DNA of 42,968 nt from Facilibium subflavum (GTDB taxonomy: Bacteria > Pseudomonadota > Gammaproteobacteria > Francisellales > Francisellaceae). Every line of letters starts with the position of its first letter. The first letter of the stretch is position 1. Positions 8,981 through 18,657 of this stretch are shown here, one piece after another. The translations under genes were made by a program, and so were the position numbers. The DNA is taken from positions 1-42,968 of the forward strand of contig NZ_QLIT01000033.1 in NCBI RefSeq assembly GCF_003574485.1. The letters run 5' to 3'. Under the pieces are notes generated by a model. That model had not been told where the DNA came from. It saw only the letters and a program-made list of their open reading frames with translations, and made no database searches.

Positions 8981-9016
8981 CAACCCATACATCATTTCTA
9001 TATAAAGACATTTATT

Positions 9017-10180
9017 ATGTCCTTGGATTACCTTTTAATACTTAACTGTGGCAGCTCATCAATTAAGTTTTCTGTCTTTTTGCAGGACAACCTTAAGCGC
9101 GTTTATACCGGTCTTGTCGATAACATCAATCAAGAAAACTGTCACATGTCATTTGAACAAGACAAAATGCCACTAAGCCATGGGGATTATGCACGTGCTT
9201 TTAAGGCAATTGAAGATAAATTAAGGCAATATAAAATACTTAGCCATATTAAAAGTGTTGGCCACCGTGTTGTCCATGGTGGAAATCAATTCACTCGACC
9301 AGTTATCGTGAATAACGTGGTTATGAAAGCATTAACAGAAATCATCCCACTTGCCCCTTTACATAATCCAGCTAATCTTCAAGGTATTACATTTGCACAA
9401 ACAATGCTGCCTGAGGCCACTCAGGTTGCTGTATTTGATACGGCTTTTCATCAAACAATTACCCCTGTTGTTTACACTTATGCCATTGACTATGCTTTAA
9501 GCCATAAATACCATATCCGCCAATATGGCTTTCATGGAATAAGTCATCAGTATGTCAGCATGAAGGCCGCACAAGTGCTTGGAAAATCAAGTGGAAACTT
9601 TATCAGCACACATCTTGGTAATGGCTGTAGTATTACCGCAATTATTAATGGCAAAAGCATTGATACATCAATGGGTTTTACACCACTTGATGGTCTGGTG
9701 ATGGGCACACGTTGTGGTGATATCGATCCTGGGGTCATTGGCTTTTTAAAAGATCTACTTAACTATGATATTGACAAAATCATGACATTGCTCAATAAAG
9801 AAAGCGGGCTTTTGGGACTTTGTGGTGCAAGCGATATGCGTGAAATCGAGAAAAAAGTTGACCAAGGCTATGATAAAGCACAATTAGCGCTTGATATTTT
9901 TTGTCATCGGATTGCCAAATACATTAGCGCTTACCTGCTTTACTTTCAAAATTTAGATGGATTAATTTTTACCGGTGGCATTGGTGAAAACAGTGCGCGT
10001 GTGCGCCAAAATGCTATTCAAAGGTTGAGCAATATTGGCTTTTTACTCGATGAACAAAAAAATCAAACTCCTTGTAAACAAAGTCATGAGATACAGGCAG
10101 CTAACAGTCATCGGATTATGGTCATCCCCACAGATGAAGAGCTAATGATTGCTCAACAAACCAGACAATTAACACTTTAA
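9017..10180 (+). CDS. ackA: Acetate kinase
   Basis: Converts acetyl phosphate and ADP to acetate and ATP, or the reverse. The 387 residues contain the ASKHA-fold signatures LNCGSSSIKFSVF at the N-terminus, VGHRVVHGG, VFDTAFHQT, YGFHGISHQYV, STHLGNGCSITAI, MGTRCGDIDPG and FTGGIGENSARVR. The gene is divergent from the hydrogenase operon and 12 nt upstream of pta, so acetate formation can be co-expressed with pta. The Shine-Dalgarno of ackA is weak (AAAG). Confidence 0.95.
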   Translation: MSLDYLLILNCGSSSIKFSVFLQDNLKRVYTGLVDNINQENCHMSFEQDKMPLSHGDYARAFKAIEDKLRQYKILSHIKSVGHRVVHGGNQFTRPVIVNNVVMKALTEIIPLAPLHNPANLQGITFAQTMLPEATQVAVFDTAFHQTITPVVYTYAIDYALSHKYHIRQYGFHGISHQYVSMKAAQVLGKSSGNFISTHLGNGCSITAIINGKSIDTSMGFTPLDGLVMGTRCGDIDPGVIGFLKDLLNYDIDKIMTLLNKESGLLGLCGASDMREIEKKVDQGYDKAQLALDIFCHRIAKYISAYLLYFQNLDGLIFTGGIGENSARVRQNAIQRLSNIGFLLDEQKNQTPCKQSHEIQAANSHRIMVIPTDEELMIAQQTRQLTL

Positions 10181-10192
10181 AGGAGGCAAACG

Positions 10193-12283
10193 ATGTCATT
10201 ACCTATCGTACTTCTGCCCACAGGTCGAGGTGTTGGCCTGTATTCACTACAACTTGGACTTCAGTATAGCCTTATGCAGCATGGTTATAAGGTTGCTACC
10301 TTTAACCCCTTAAAAGATTGTGGAATTAGTCCGCAAGAAATAGAGGCATACTTTCGCAATGATCAGATCAAAGAATTTTTTGAACTACTACTTGAAAAAC
10401 ATGATGAAAAAACGGCAAATGCAGATATTGTGTTGATCACGGGAACCTTTATTAAAAACAGCAATAATCGTGATTTTTTATGGCTAAATGACTTTAGCAA
10501 AACCTTTAATATCACTTTGACGCGTGCCTTTAATGCCTATGTGATTTTAATTACACATCAGGGCAAAAAAGCCCTCAGCGAAATTGAATCTCAACTAACT
10601 TTTGCTCAGGCACAAATTGATAAACAAAGTATTATTGGCGCAATTATTACCAAGCTCAATGCACCTGTTGATAATGATGGTCAAACCTACTTCAGTCTTC
10701 TTGATGAACAAAAACCACCTTTGGCTAAAACTTTAAACAAAAGTGATATTGCTAATTTACCTATTTTTAAATTAAAGCATTTAACACTTTTAGGTATCAC
10801 TCAGTGGCAGGATCGCTTAACTTATCCACGCATTGGTGATATTAAACGTCTCTTAAAGGCCAAAACGCTTTGTGAAGGTGATCAAGGTCACCGAGTAAAA
10901 ACGATTACCATGTATTCACGCTCTATTAACTACATACTTGAAGAACTCAATCCAGGCACGCTTATTGTTACCTCTGCTGATCGCGCAGACATTATGATGG
11001 CGGCCTGTTTTGCAGCACAAAAAGGCATTCCACTGGCAGGGCTTTTGTTAACCGCTTCTTACCATATTCACCAAGAAATGCTATCGTTTTGTCTGGAAGT
11101 TGCGCAAAAAGCTAAACTGCCTATCCTTTCGACCCAAAACAAGAGTGTCAGCACTATCTTAAAACTAGCAAGCATTGATTATACGGGTATACCACAAGAC
11201 GATATTGAGCGCCTTGAAATGCTGCAACACTCAATTGCGGAGTGCATTGATATAAAACCAATCGAGGAGAAATTATCTTCGGCTATTATCAAAAAAATGT
11301 CACCTGCTGCATTTCGCTACTATTTGACGAAACAGGCAAGTCAGCGTAAACAACGCATTATATTACCTGAAGCTGAAGAGCCTCGTATTTTAAAAGCAGC
11401 AAGTTTTTGTCAAAACAGAAATATTGCCGATTGCCTGTTGCTCGGCAATCCTGAGAATATTCATATAATTGCTAAAAAACAGGGCATTAAGCTGCCTCAG
11501 TCTCTTACAATCATCGATCCAAATACTATTAAAAGCCGATATATTGCCCCTTTAGTTGCGCTACGCAAGCACAAAGGCATGACTGAGGTTATGGCGCAAG
11601 ATGCTTTAGAAGATGGTATCACACTGGCAACAATGATGTTGGCAGAAAGCGAGGTAGATGGACTTGTTGCCGGCAGCACTCACACAACAGCACATACAAT
11701 CACGCCTGCCTTTAAACTCATTAAAACAAAACCTGGCTGCACATTAGTTTCATCCGTATTTTTTATGTGCCTAGAAGATCAGGTTATGGTCTATGGTGAT
11801 TGTGCTGTCAACCCTGACCCAACAGCACAACAATTAGCTGAAATCGCTATTCAAAGTGCAATCTCAGCTACACAATTTGGCATTGAGCCTAAAATCGCCA
11901 TGATCAGCTATAGCACTGGAAGCTCAGGCAGTGGAGATGATGTTGAAAAAGTGAAAGAAGCAACGTTACTTGTCAAGCAAAGTCATCCTGAATTTATTAT
12001 CGATGGTCCCTTGCAGTATGATGCAGCTACCGTCCCTGAAGTTGCCAAAGCCAAGGCACCCGATAGCGCTGTGGCAGGGTGTGCCAATGTGATTATATTC
12101 CCTGATCTAAATACAGGAAACACAACCTATAAAGCCGTGCAAAGAAGTGCGAAGGTTTTAAGCATCGGGCCTATTCTGCAAGGCCTTAACAAGCCTGTAA
12201 ATGATTTATCTCGCGGAACAACAGTAGATGATATCATCTACACCATTGCTATTACCGCAATTCAGGCACAACGCAGTAAGTAG
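10193..12283 (+). CDS. pta: Phosphate acetyltransferase
   Basis: Interconverts acetyl-CoA and acetyl phosphate, feeding AckA. The long 696-residue form has an N-terminal P-loop-like domain (LLPTGRGVGLYSLQLGL, residues ~6-22), a central DRTGG-type regulatory domain (~215-330), and a C-terminal catalytic PTA domain from ~370 (ILPEAEEPRILKAA, VAGSTHTTAHTI, GDCAVNPDPTAQQLAEIA, SYSTGSSGSG, DGPLQYDAA). A strong AAAGGAGG precedes the ATG. E. coli Pta has the same architecture at about 714 residues. Confidence 0.95.
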   Translation: MSLPIVLLPTGRGVGLYSLQLGLQYSLMQHGYKVATFNPLKDCGISPQEIEAYFRNDQIKEFFELLLEKHDEKTANADIVLITGTFIKNSNNRDFLWLNDFSKTFNITLTRAFNAYVILITHQGKKALSEIESQLTFAQAQIDKQSIIGAIITKLNAPVDNDGQTYFSLLDEQKPPLAKTLNKSDIANLPIFKLKHLTLLGITQWQDRLTYPRIGDIKRLLKAKTLCEGDQGHRVKTITMYSRSINYILEELNPGTLIVTSADRADIMMAACFAAQKGIPLAGLLLTASYHIHQEMLSFCLEVAQKAKLPILSTQNKSVSTILKLASIDYTGIPQDDIERLEMLQHSIAECIDIKPIEEKLSSAIIKKMSPAAFRYYLTKQASQRKQRIILPEAEEPRILKAASFCQNRNIADCLLLGNPENIHIIAKKQGIKLPQSLTIIDPNTIKSRYIAPLVALRKHKGMTEVMAQDALEDGITLATMMLAESEVDGLVAGSTHTTAHTITPAFKLIKTKPGCTLVSSVFFMCLEDQVMVYGDCAVNPDPTAQQLAEIAIQSAISATQFGIEPKIAMISYSTGSSGSGDDVEKVKEATLLVKQSHPEFIIDGPLQYDAATVPEVAKAKAPDSAVAGCANVIIFPDLNTGNTTYKAVQRSAKVLSIGPILQGLNKPVNDLSRGTTVDDIIYTIAITAIQAQRSK

Positions 12284-12306
12284 TCTGTTTGGAAGCCTAG
12301 ACACAG

Positions 12307-12900
12307 CTACCACCACCAGCTTCTAGATGGGATATTACAACGGCGAAGCTGTGCAGCATAATTATAAGCCACTTTTTGCGTTTGTCTGGCATAATTCAGT
12401 AAAAACTGATTATTCCGATAGCTTTTTTTTATAAATCCAGCAATACCATCATGATAAGCAAGGTAAAGCGCATAAGTATTTGACTTTGAGACATCAGCCA
12501 AACGATGCGCACGCTCTCCATACCAGCCAATAAAATCAACCGCATCAGCAAAGTCATCGCGTGAAGCCCAGGCTCTGCCTGTTTCTTTTTGATAATGCGC
12601 CCACGTACCATCTAGCGCTTGTGCATAACCATACGCACTTGATTGTCGACCAATCGGGATAAAACCCAATACATAATCCATTGGCGTTTTCGCATCACCG
12701 ATAAAACTTGATTCTTTACGGATAATCGCCCATTGAACACTGATTGGCACACCCCATTTTTTATAAGAATCCAGTGAATCGTAATACCATTTGGGATACT
12801 GTTTCGCAATAGAACATGCATTATCAATGTTATCAGGCGGTGCTGTGATACAACCGCTTAATGTTATAACACCTATTATAAGCAATAAAATTCGATACAT
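12307..12900 (-). CDS. Lipoprotein with lytic-transglycosylase (SLT)-like domain
   Basis: Predicted outer- or inner-membrane lipoprotein of 197 residues: a hydrophobic N-terminus ends in the lipobox LSGC with Cys17. The rest resembles soluble-lytic-transglycosylase domains: IIRKESSF with the putative catalytic Glu63, SAYGYAQALDGTWAHYQ, and YHDGIAGF. This suggests cleavage of peptidoglycan glycan strands, but substrate and biological role are not visible. It is convergent with pta and the stop codons lie only about 20 bp apart. Confidence 0.8.
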   Translation of the reverse strand: MYRILLLIIGVITLSGCITAPPDNIDNACSIAKQYPKWYYDSLDSYKKWGVPISVQWAIIRKESSFIGDAKTPMDYVLGFIPIGRQSSAYGYAQALDGTWAHYQKETGRAWASRDDFADAVDFIGWYGERAHRLADVSKSNTYALYLAYHDGIAGFIKKSYRNNQFLLNYARQTQKVAYNYAAQLRRCNIPSRSWWW

Positions 12901-13044
12901 GGTTGAGATATTTTTATTCGTATAGCCTTTAGGTTAGCTACTTTAATGCCAATTGACCAGCGCGGGTTAGATTTTTATTTATTCTTTTTAGTGAATCCGT
13001 TAATGTATAACCTACTTAGCGTTAATATCAAAACCAAAAAGCTT

Positions 13045-13623
13045 GTGGCCAAATTACATTTTTACTACTCAACCATGAATGCAGGTAAAAGCACGACCTT
13101 GTTGCAATCAGATTACAACTACCGAGAACGGGGCATGAATACGCTATTGTTTGCCCCTAAATTTGATAATCGCTACGGTACGGGGAAAATCACATCTCGA
13201 TTGGGGCTGTCAGCAGATGCGTTATTGTATGACCAGACAACAGATTTGTATAAGCTCATCCAGCAATCTATAAAAACACAAAAAATTCATTGTATTTTAG
13301 TTGATGAAGCACAATTTTTAACTAAAGCGCAGGTGCTGTCACTTAGCGATGTGGTCGATTACTTAAATATTCCTGTATTAGCTTATGGACTTAGAAATGA
13401 TTTTCGTGCCGAAGCATTTGAAGGCAGTAAATACCTTTTAACCTGGGCAGATCAGTTGATTGAAATCAAAACCATTTGTCACTGTGGCAAAAAAGCAACC
13501 CATGTCCTTCGATTAGATGATAATGGCAAGGTTATTAAAGATGGCGCGCAAGTTGAAATCGGTGGCAATGAGCGCTATGTATCTGTTTGCCGCAAGCATT
13601 TTAAAGAGGCACAGTACGAGTAG
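13045..13623 (+). CDS. tdk: Thymidine kinase (type II)
   Basis: Phosphorylates thymidine for salvage. Walker A is [12 protein letters not shown] (Lys15), Walker B DEAQFL, and the zinc-binding lasso is [15 protein letters not shown] with the later CRKHF. I start at a GTG at 13045 because the product [16 protein letters not shown] aligns from its first residue with known Tdk N-termini; this gives 192 residues. In-frame ATGs at 12946 and 13003 would add 33 or 14 residues with no family counterpart. None of the three starts has a strong Shine-Dalgarno, so the start remains uncertain. Confidence 0.9.
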   Translation: MAKLHFYYSTMNAGKSTTLLQSDYNYRERGMNTLLFAPKFDNRYGTGKITSRLGLSADALLYDQTTDLYKLIQQSIKTQKIHCILVDEAQFLTKAQVLSLSDVVDYLNIPVLAYGLRNDFRAEAFEGSKYLLTWADQLIEIKTICHCGKKATHVLRLDDNGKVIKDGAQVEIGGNERYVSVCRKHFKEAQYE

Positions 13624-13671
13624 GGCAGATGCTTTACGCCAGGCGGCTGTAACAAACTAAGGTAATTATGG

Positions 13672-13731
13672 TCAGCGCCCTTTTATTAAAATGCTGTCAT
13701 CATTGCTTTGCAAGAATAATAGCGGCGCTGA
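13672..13731. repeat. 60-bp imperfect inverted repeat
   Basis: TCAGCGCC at 13672-13679 is exactly inverted as GGCGCTGA at 13724-13731, and the complementarity continues imperfectly into the AT-rich flanks (TTTTATT against AATAATAG). It lies 50 bp after tdk with no T-run next to the arms, so it is not a standard terminator. It could be a palindromic dispersed element or a structured RNA. No second copy was noticed in the window. Confidence 0.45.
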
Positions 13732-13889
13732 GAATATTTATGTGACCAACCAAGCAGAATGAATAAGAAGTGCTTGAAGTAATATATAAAAATGGAAAGC
13801 GCGTAACTTCAGTAATTTATAAGATAAAACGCATTTAGACGGGTATACTTTTATAAGCTCTACTTATAGTTTTTAAAAAAATAATATAT

Positions 13890-13918
13890 TTAACTTCGCG
13901 ATGAAACTTTAGTATAGT
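13890..13918 (+). promoter_or_regulatory. Candidate promoter upstream of the peroxiredoxin-glutaredoxin gene
   Basis: TTAACT (13890-13895), a 17-bp spacer and TATAGT (13913-13918) give a fair sigma70 match, about 145 bp upstream of the ATG. The resulting leader would include the degenerate MITE-like sequence at 13941-13999. Found by eye only. Confidence 0.3.
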
Positions 13919-13940
13919 GATAATCACAATAAAGATGATA

Positions 13941-13999
13941 TATACCATTCGTAGATTATTTTGTGATTTTTATTCACAATACAAATTGTGATGGTATTA
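13941..13999. repeat. Degenerate, internally deleted MITE-like sequence
   Basis: The left end (TATACCATTCGTAGATTATT at 13941) matches the left terminal repeat of the 167-bp elements at 30713 and 33054 at about 20 of 25 positions. The right end (GTGATGGTATTA) resembles their right end. The interior is nearly absent. It also contains a small palindrome TTGTGA-N7-TCACAA, so it could act as a hairpin in the leader of the downstream gene. Confidence 0.4.
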
Positions 14000-14063
14000 A
14001 CAAGATTAATTATCTTTGTTATTAAAAAACTTGTTATACAAAACAGCTAAAGGAGACAATATT

Positions 14064-14807
14064 ATGTTTAAAAACTTAGAAGGTCAAAATGTACCACAGG
14101 TTACTTTCCGTGTTATTGAAGATGGCAAATGGCATGACATATCAACCGATGATATTTTTAAAGGCCAAAACGTGATCGTATTTTCTTTACCAGGTGCGTT
14201 CACACCAACATGTTCATCTTCACATGTGCCAAGATACAACGAGTTATACCCTATTTTCAAACAACACGGTATTGATAAAATTGTTTGTTTATCGGTTAAT
14301 GACACCTTTGTCATGAATGCCTGGAAAAAAGACCAGCACGCTGAAAATATCCAATTCATTCCCGATGGTAATGGCGAGTTTAGTGAGAAAATGGGACTAT
14401 TGGTTGGCAAGGAAGATCTTGGGTTTGGAAAGCGCTCATGGCGTTATTCAATGCTTGTTAAAGATGGCAAAATTGACAAGATGTTTATTGAGCCAAATAA
14501 GCCAGGTGACCCATTTGAAGTCTCTGATGCCGATACGATGCTAAGCTATATTGCACCAAACAGTGTATTGCCTAAAGAGGTGACTATTTTTACAAAGCCA
14601 GGTTGTCCACACTGTGCGCGTGCTAAAGCTTTATTGCATGAAAATGCGCTTGCCTTTGAAGAAATCATTTTAGGCGAGAATGCATCTGTGCGTACATTAC
14701 GCGCTGTTACCGGTCAGCAAACTGTGCCACAAATCTATATTGAAGGCCAGCATATCGGTAGCGCTGACCAATTAGAAGCCTACTTTAAACAAACAGTCGC
14801 AGTATAA
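14064..14807 (+). CDS. Hybrid peroxiredoxin-glutaredoxin (Prx5-Grx)
   Basis: Reduces hydrogen peroxide and alkyl peroxides using its own fused glutaredoxin domain and glutathione. Residues 1-165 form a Prx5-type peroxiredoxin with PGAFTPTCSSSHVPRY (peroxidatic Cys50). Residues ~172-247 form a glutaredoxin with TKPGCPHCARAK (Cys181, Cys184) and TVPQIYIEGQHIG. The ATG at 14064 is preceded by AAAGGAGACAAT; an earlier in-frame ATG at 14016 has no such site. The fused form is known from Haemophilus, Vibrio and Neisseria. Confidence 0.93.
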   Translation: MFKNLEGQNVPQVTFRVIEDGKWHDISTDDIFKGQNVIVFSLPGAFTPTCSSSHVPRYNELYPIFKQHGIDKIVCLSVNDTFVMNAWKKDQHAENIQFIPDGNGEFSEKMGLLVGKEDLGFGKRSWRYSMLVKDGKIDKMFIEPNKPGDPFEVSDADTMLSYIAPNSVLPKEVTIFTKPGCPHCARAKALLHENALAFEEIILGENASVRTLRAVTGQQTVPQIYIEGQHIGSADQLEAYFKQTVAV

Positions 14808-14818
14808 ATATACACACT

Positions 14819-16093
14819 TTACTGAATCACATGCAACCCTTGCATGTATTTGCGTAACACTTCTGGCACAACAATAGAACCGTCAGCCTGCTGATAGTTT
14901 TCAATAATTGCAACCAGTGCGCGCCCTGCTGCAACACCTGAACCATTTAATGTATGGACAAGCTCTGGTTTTTTCATCTGTTTTGATTTAAAACGTGCTT
15001 GCATTCTTCTTGCTTGGAAATCCCCACACCAACTGCATGAAGATATTTCACGATAAGTGTTTTGTGAAGGAATCCATACTTCCAAATCATAGGTTGTTCT
15101 GGCTGAAAAGCCCATATCCCCTGCACACAAATGCATAACACGATATGGCAACTCTAATTTTTGTAAAATGGTCTCAGCGTGCTGTGTCATCTCTTCTAAT
15201 GCATTAAGTCCTTGTTCTGGTGCAACAATTTGCACCATTTCCACTTTTTCAAACTGATGCTGGCGAATCATGCCTCTTGTATCTTTCCCATAGGAACCCG
15301 CCTCACTTCGAAAACAAGGTGTATGCGTGGTAAAGCGCAATGGCAATTTTTCCCCTTCAATGATTTCATTGCGTACAATATTGGTTAAGGGAACCTCTGA
15401 TGTCGGGATTAAACTATAATCAACCGCTGCTTGAATATGAAATAAATCTTCTGAAAACTTCGGTAGCTGGCCTGTTCCATATAAGGAATCATGATTCACC
15501 AAATAAGGCACATACATTTCCTGATAATTATGCTCATAAACATGGGTATCAAGCATAAATTGAATGAGCGCGCGATGCATTCTGGCAATCTCATTTTGCA
15601 TCACCACAAAACGGCTTCCCGTAATTTTTGCGGCTACTTGAAAATCCATACCACCAAGATTTTCAGCCAAATCAACATGATCTTTAACTTCAAAATCAAA
15701 CTCTTTAGGTACGCCCCAGCGGCGAATTTCGACATTATCACTTTCATCCTTGCCAGCAGGTGTATTCTCTGCTGGCAAATTAGGGATCTCAGCAATCAGT
15801 GTATTTATTTTTGCCTGAAGTCCCTTAAGTTCATTTTCTGATTCTTTAAGCTTGTCACCCAGTGCATTGACTTCTTTTAAAATAACTGAAGCATCTTCAC
15901 CCTTTGCTTTTAACATGCCAATCTTTTTAGATTGTGCATTGCGCGTTGCCTGTAAAGACTGTGTTTGTTCTTGAAGCGCTTTTCTTTGCTGCTCTAGCGA
16001 TTGAAAAGCTGCAACCTCTAAATCATAGCCACGAACTTTAAGCGCTTGAGCAATGTTTTCTATATCACTACGAAGTAATTTCGGGTCAATCAT
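14819..16093 (-). CDS. serS: Seryl-tRNA synthetase
   Basis: Charges tRNA-Ser and tRNA-Sec with serine. The 424 residues begin with the antiparallel coiled-coil arm (about 28-105, rich in Gln/Lys/Glu) that grips the tRNA long variable arm. The class II catalytic domain follows: [10 protein letters not shown], motif 2 [20 protein letters not shown] and motif 3 [14 protein letters not shown]. It is normal in length, convergent with the peroxiredoxin gene and directly downstream of gpmI (1 nt gap). Confidence 0.96.
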   Translation of the reverse strand: MIDPKLLRSDIENIAQALKVRGYDLEVAAFQSLEQQRKALQEQTQSLQATRNAQSKKIGMLKAKGEDASVILKEVNALGDKLKESENELKGLQAKINTLIAEIPNLPAENTPAGKDESDNVEIRRWGVPKEFDFEVKDHVDLAENLGGMDFQVAAKITGSRFVVMQNEIARMHRALIQFMLDTHVYEHNYQEMYVPYLVNHDSLYGTGQLPKFSEDLFHIQAAVDYSLIPTSEVPLTNIVRNEIIEGEKLPLRFTTHTPCFRSEAGSYGKDTRGMIRQHQFEKVEMVQIVAPEQGLNALEEMTQHAETILQKLELPYRVMHLCAGDMGFSARTTYDLEVWIPSQNTYREISSCSWCGDFQARRMQARFKSKQMKKPELVHTLNGSGVAAGRALVAIIENYQQADGSIVVPEVLRKYMQGLHVIQ

Positions 16094-16094
16094 A

Positions 16095-17654
16095 TTAGGC
16101 CTCTTTGTCTTTAAATGTAAAAATAGGGGTACCAGTCATCTGAGCTGGCTGTGTTACGTTCATTACTGATAAAAGTGTTGGTGCAACATCTGAGAGCCTG
16201 CCATTGTCTATGGCAACCTGTGCTGATTTCTCACCAACATATACAAATGGCACCGGATTTGTTGTATGCGCTGTATGTACTTTACCTGTCTGTGGATCAA
16301 CCATTTGATCAGCATTACCATGATCTGCAGTAATAAACAAATTACCATGAACTTCGTTCACGGCTTTTTCAACCTGACCAATACAGTGATCTAATGCTTC
16401 AATTGCCTTGACAGCAGCATCATATTTGCCGGTGTGTCCCACCATGTCAGCATTGGCATAATTACAGACAATCGCATCATACTTACCAGATTTTATTGCC
16501 TGGACAAGCTTATCGGTAACCTCATAAGCGCTCATTTCAGGTTGAAGATCATACGTTGCCACCTTCGGTGATGGTACTAAAATGCGATCCTCACCCTCAA
16601 ACGGTTTTTCACGTCCCCCATTAAAGAAAAAAGTGACATGTGCATATTTTTCAGTCTCAGCAATACGAAGCTGTGTTAAATGATTTAACTGCATAACCTC
16701 ACCAAAAATTTGTGTGAGCTTCTCTGGCGCGTATGCTGCTGGTGCATTAATATCTGCGGCATATTGTGTCAGTGTGGCAAAATATACATGTGGGTGTTTT
16801 TGTCTTTTAAACCCTGTGAAATCCTTATCAACAAATGCATGACTCATTTGACGTGCTCGATCAGCGCGAAAATTCATAAAAATTACCGCATCACCATCAT
16901 TTATGGTTACTTTTTTGCCATTTTTAACAATAACGGTGGGTTTCACAAATTCATCATTCTCATCACGCTGGTAAGCACTTTTTAACGCTTGTAATGCATC
17001 ATGCGCTACAAATTCAGATTGACCACTTACCATTGCGTTATATGCACTTTCAACTCGATCCCAACGATTATCACGATCCATCGCATAATAACGACCTGAA
17101 ACACTTGCGATATAACCTACTTTTAACTGGTTAAGCAATTGATCCATTGCCTCAATTGATGGTTCTGCAGATCGTGGCGGCATATCACGCCCATCTAAAA
17201 ACGCATGCACATAGACTTCTTTAGCGCCTTTTTGTGCGGCTAATTTGACCATTGCCTGAATATGTGACTCATGTGAATGCACACCACCTGGTGACAAAAG
17301 CCCCATAATGTGCACCGCATTTCCTTGATTAACAGCCTTATCAACGGTGCTGCATAAAACAGGATTATCATTAAATGTATTATCTTCAATGGCTTTATCA
17401 ATACGTGTAAGCTCCTGATACACAACACGTCCTGAGCCAATGTTGATATGGCCGACTTCTGAGTTACCCATCTGTGTTTTTGGCAAACCGACCATTAAAC
17501 CTGAGGCATTGATTAATGTATGTGGATTATCCTGCCAGATTCGATCCCAGTTTGGTGTATTTGCATTATAAATTGCATTATTTTGTGTATTTTCATTATA
17601 ACCCCAGCCATCTAAAATCAATAAAACCGTGGGCTTTTTTTGTTTGGACTGCAT
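16095..17654 (-). CDS. gpmI: 2,3-bisphosphoglycerate-independent phosphoglycerate mutase
   Basis: Mn-dependent glycolytic and gluconeogenic enzyme interconverting 3- and 2-phosphoglycerate. Alkaline-phosphatase-superfamily signatures are [12 protein letters not shown] at the N-terminus, [16 protein letters not shown] (the phosphorylated serine), [36 protein letters not shown] and [11 protein letters not shown]. The ATG at 17654 follows GGAGAGG; a TTG four codons upstream is less likely. This gives 519 residues. It probably shares transcripts with serS. Confidence 0.95.
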   Translation of the reverse strand: MQSKQKKPTVLLILDGWGYNENTQNNAIYNANTPNWDRIWQDNPHTLINASGLMVGLPKTQMGNSEVGHINIGSGRVVYQELTRIDKAIEDNTFNDNPVLCSTVDKAVNQGNAVHIMGLLSPGGVHSHESHIQAMVKLAAQKGAKEVYVHAFLDGRDMPPRSAEPSIEAMDQLLNQLKVGYIASVSGRYYAMDRDNRWDRVESAYNAMVSGQSEFVAHDALQALKSAYQRDENDEFVKPTVIVKNGKKVTINDGDAVIFMNFRADRARQMSHAFVDKDFTGFKRQKHPHVYFATLTQYAADINAPAAYAPEKLTQIFGEVMQLNHLTQLRIAETEKYAHVTFFFNGGREKPFEGEDRILVPSPKVATYDLQPEMSAYEVTDKLVQAIKSGKYDAIVCNYANADMVGHTGKYDAAVKAIEALDHCIGQVEKAVNEVHGNLFITADHGNADQMVDPQTGKVHTAHTTNPVPFVYVGEKSAQVAIDNGRLSDVAPTLLSVMNVTQPAQMTGTPIFTFKDKEA

Positions 17655-17805
17655 ATGCCTCTCCAAGAAATCATAATGGGAATATTGTATTGTGAGTTAA
17701 TATAAAATACCAGCATTGTGGTCGTATAGTTTTATAAAGTTTACGTTATAGCCTCTTTCTTTGCCTTAGTCACAACATTAACAGGCTGATTTCCTATAGC
17801 GCTAA

Positions 17806-18657
17806 TTATTTACAAGCAGGATATACAGCAGAGCTTGCACGCTTATGACCTGATAGATCACAATGTGTTTGAACAGATTCAAAGCAAAACTGCCGATAAA
17901 TTTTTTCTACCGCATGCGCCTGTTCAAACCCATGCTCAATAATCATAAAGCCATCTGGATGCAAATGCAATGGCGCTTTTTTAATAATCTCTTTGATATC
18001 GGCCAGACCATTTTGTGCTGAAATCAGTGCAGGCATTGGTTCATATTTTTTAACATATAGACATAAATTCACATCATTATGCTCGATATAAGGTGGATTT
18101 GAAATAATGACATCATAACGCTGATTCTGCAAATTTTCATACCAGTGGCTTTGTATAAAAGTGATATTTGCTAATCCGTAGCGTGTTGCATTGTCTTTAG
18201 CAACTGCCAAGGCTTTAGTTGAAATATCCGTTGCTGTGATTTGCCAATCAGGCTTTTCAAAAGCTAATGCTAACGCAATCGCACCACTGCCTGTCCCTAG
18301 ATCTAACACAGATAATGCTTTCCTTGTTGAAAATTTCTGTAAAACCACCTCAACGATAATCTCGGTATCAGCCCTTGGAATCAAAGTTGCTTCATTGACT
18401 TTTAAGCGTAAAGACCAAAAGTCCTGCCAGCCGGTAATGTAGGCAACTGGCTTACCATGCGTACGCTGAGAAACCAGTTGTTCAAAGTCACCTTGTTGTT
18501 TCATTGTCAGCATTCTCTCTGGCCAGGTATAAAGATAACTTGTATCTACATCCAGCACAAACGCCAATAACAGCCTTGCATCCAAATCCGGGGTTTCTGA
18601 TACTGCCATCAATGCCTTTTTAGCTATTGACAACGCTGCCTCGATCGTTTTAGGCAT
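17806..18657 (-). CDS. prmC: Release factor glutamine methyltransferase PrmC
   Basis: Methylates the GGQ glutamine of release factors RF1 and RF2, using S-adenosylmethionine. The 283 residues show an N-terminal helical domain with [10 protein letters not shown], the linker [12 protein letters not shown], the SAM-binding motif [16 protein letters not shown] and the diagnostic NPPYIE. The gene overlaps the end of prfA by 8 nt, so enzyme and substrate are translated from one message. Confidence 0.95.
   Translation of the reverse strand: MPKTIEAALSIAKKALMAVSETPDLDARLLLAFVLDVDTSYLYTWPERMLTMKQQGDFEQLVSQRTHGKPVAYITGWQDFWSLRLKVNEATLIPRADTEIIVEVVLQKFSTRKALSVLDLGTGSGAIALALAFEKPDWQITATDISTKALAVAKDNATRYGLANITFIQSHWYENLQNQRYDVIISNPPYIEHNDVNLCLYVKKYEPMPALISAQNGLADIKEIIKKAPLHLHPDGFMIIEHGFEQAHAVEKIYRQFCFESVQTHCDLSGHKRASSAVYPACK

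Larger units (their letters stand above)
13624..14063. other. 440-bp intergenic region between tdk and the peroxiredoxin gene
   Basis: No coding sequence is evident. It holds the inverted repeat at 13672-13731, a candidate promoter at 13890-13918, a degenerate MITE-like sequence at 13941-13999 and a strong Shine-Dalgarno (AAAGGAGA) just before the peroxiredoxin ATG. The stretch 13760-13930 is AT-rich and otherwise featureless. Confidence 0.6.

Noticed and set aside
13962-13978. CRP-like site TGTGA-N7-TCACA upstream of the peroxiredoxin gene
   Set aside because: The spacer is 7 rather than 6 bp and the palindrome is explained as part of a MITE-like relic.
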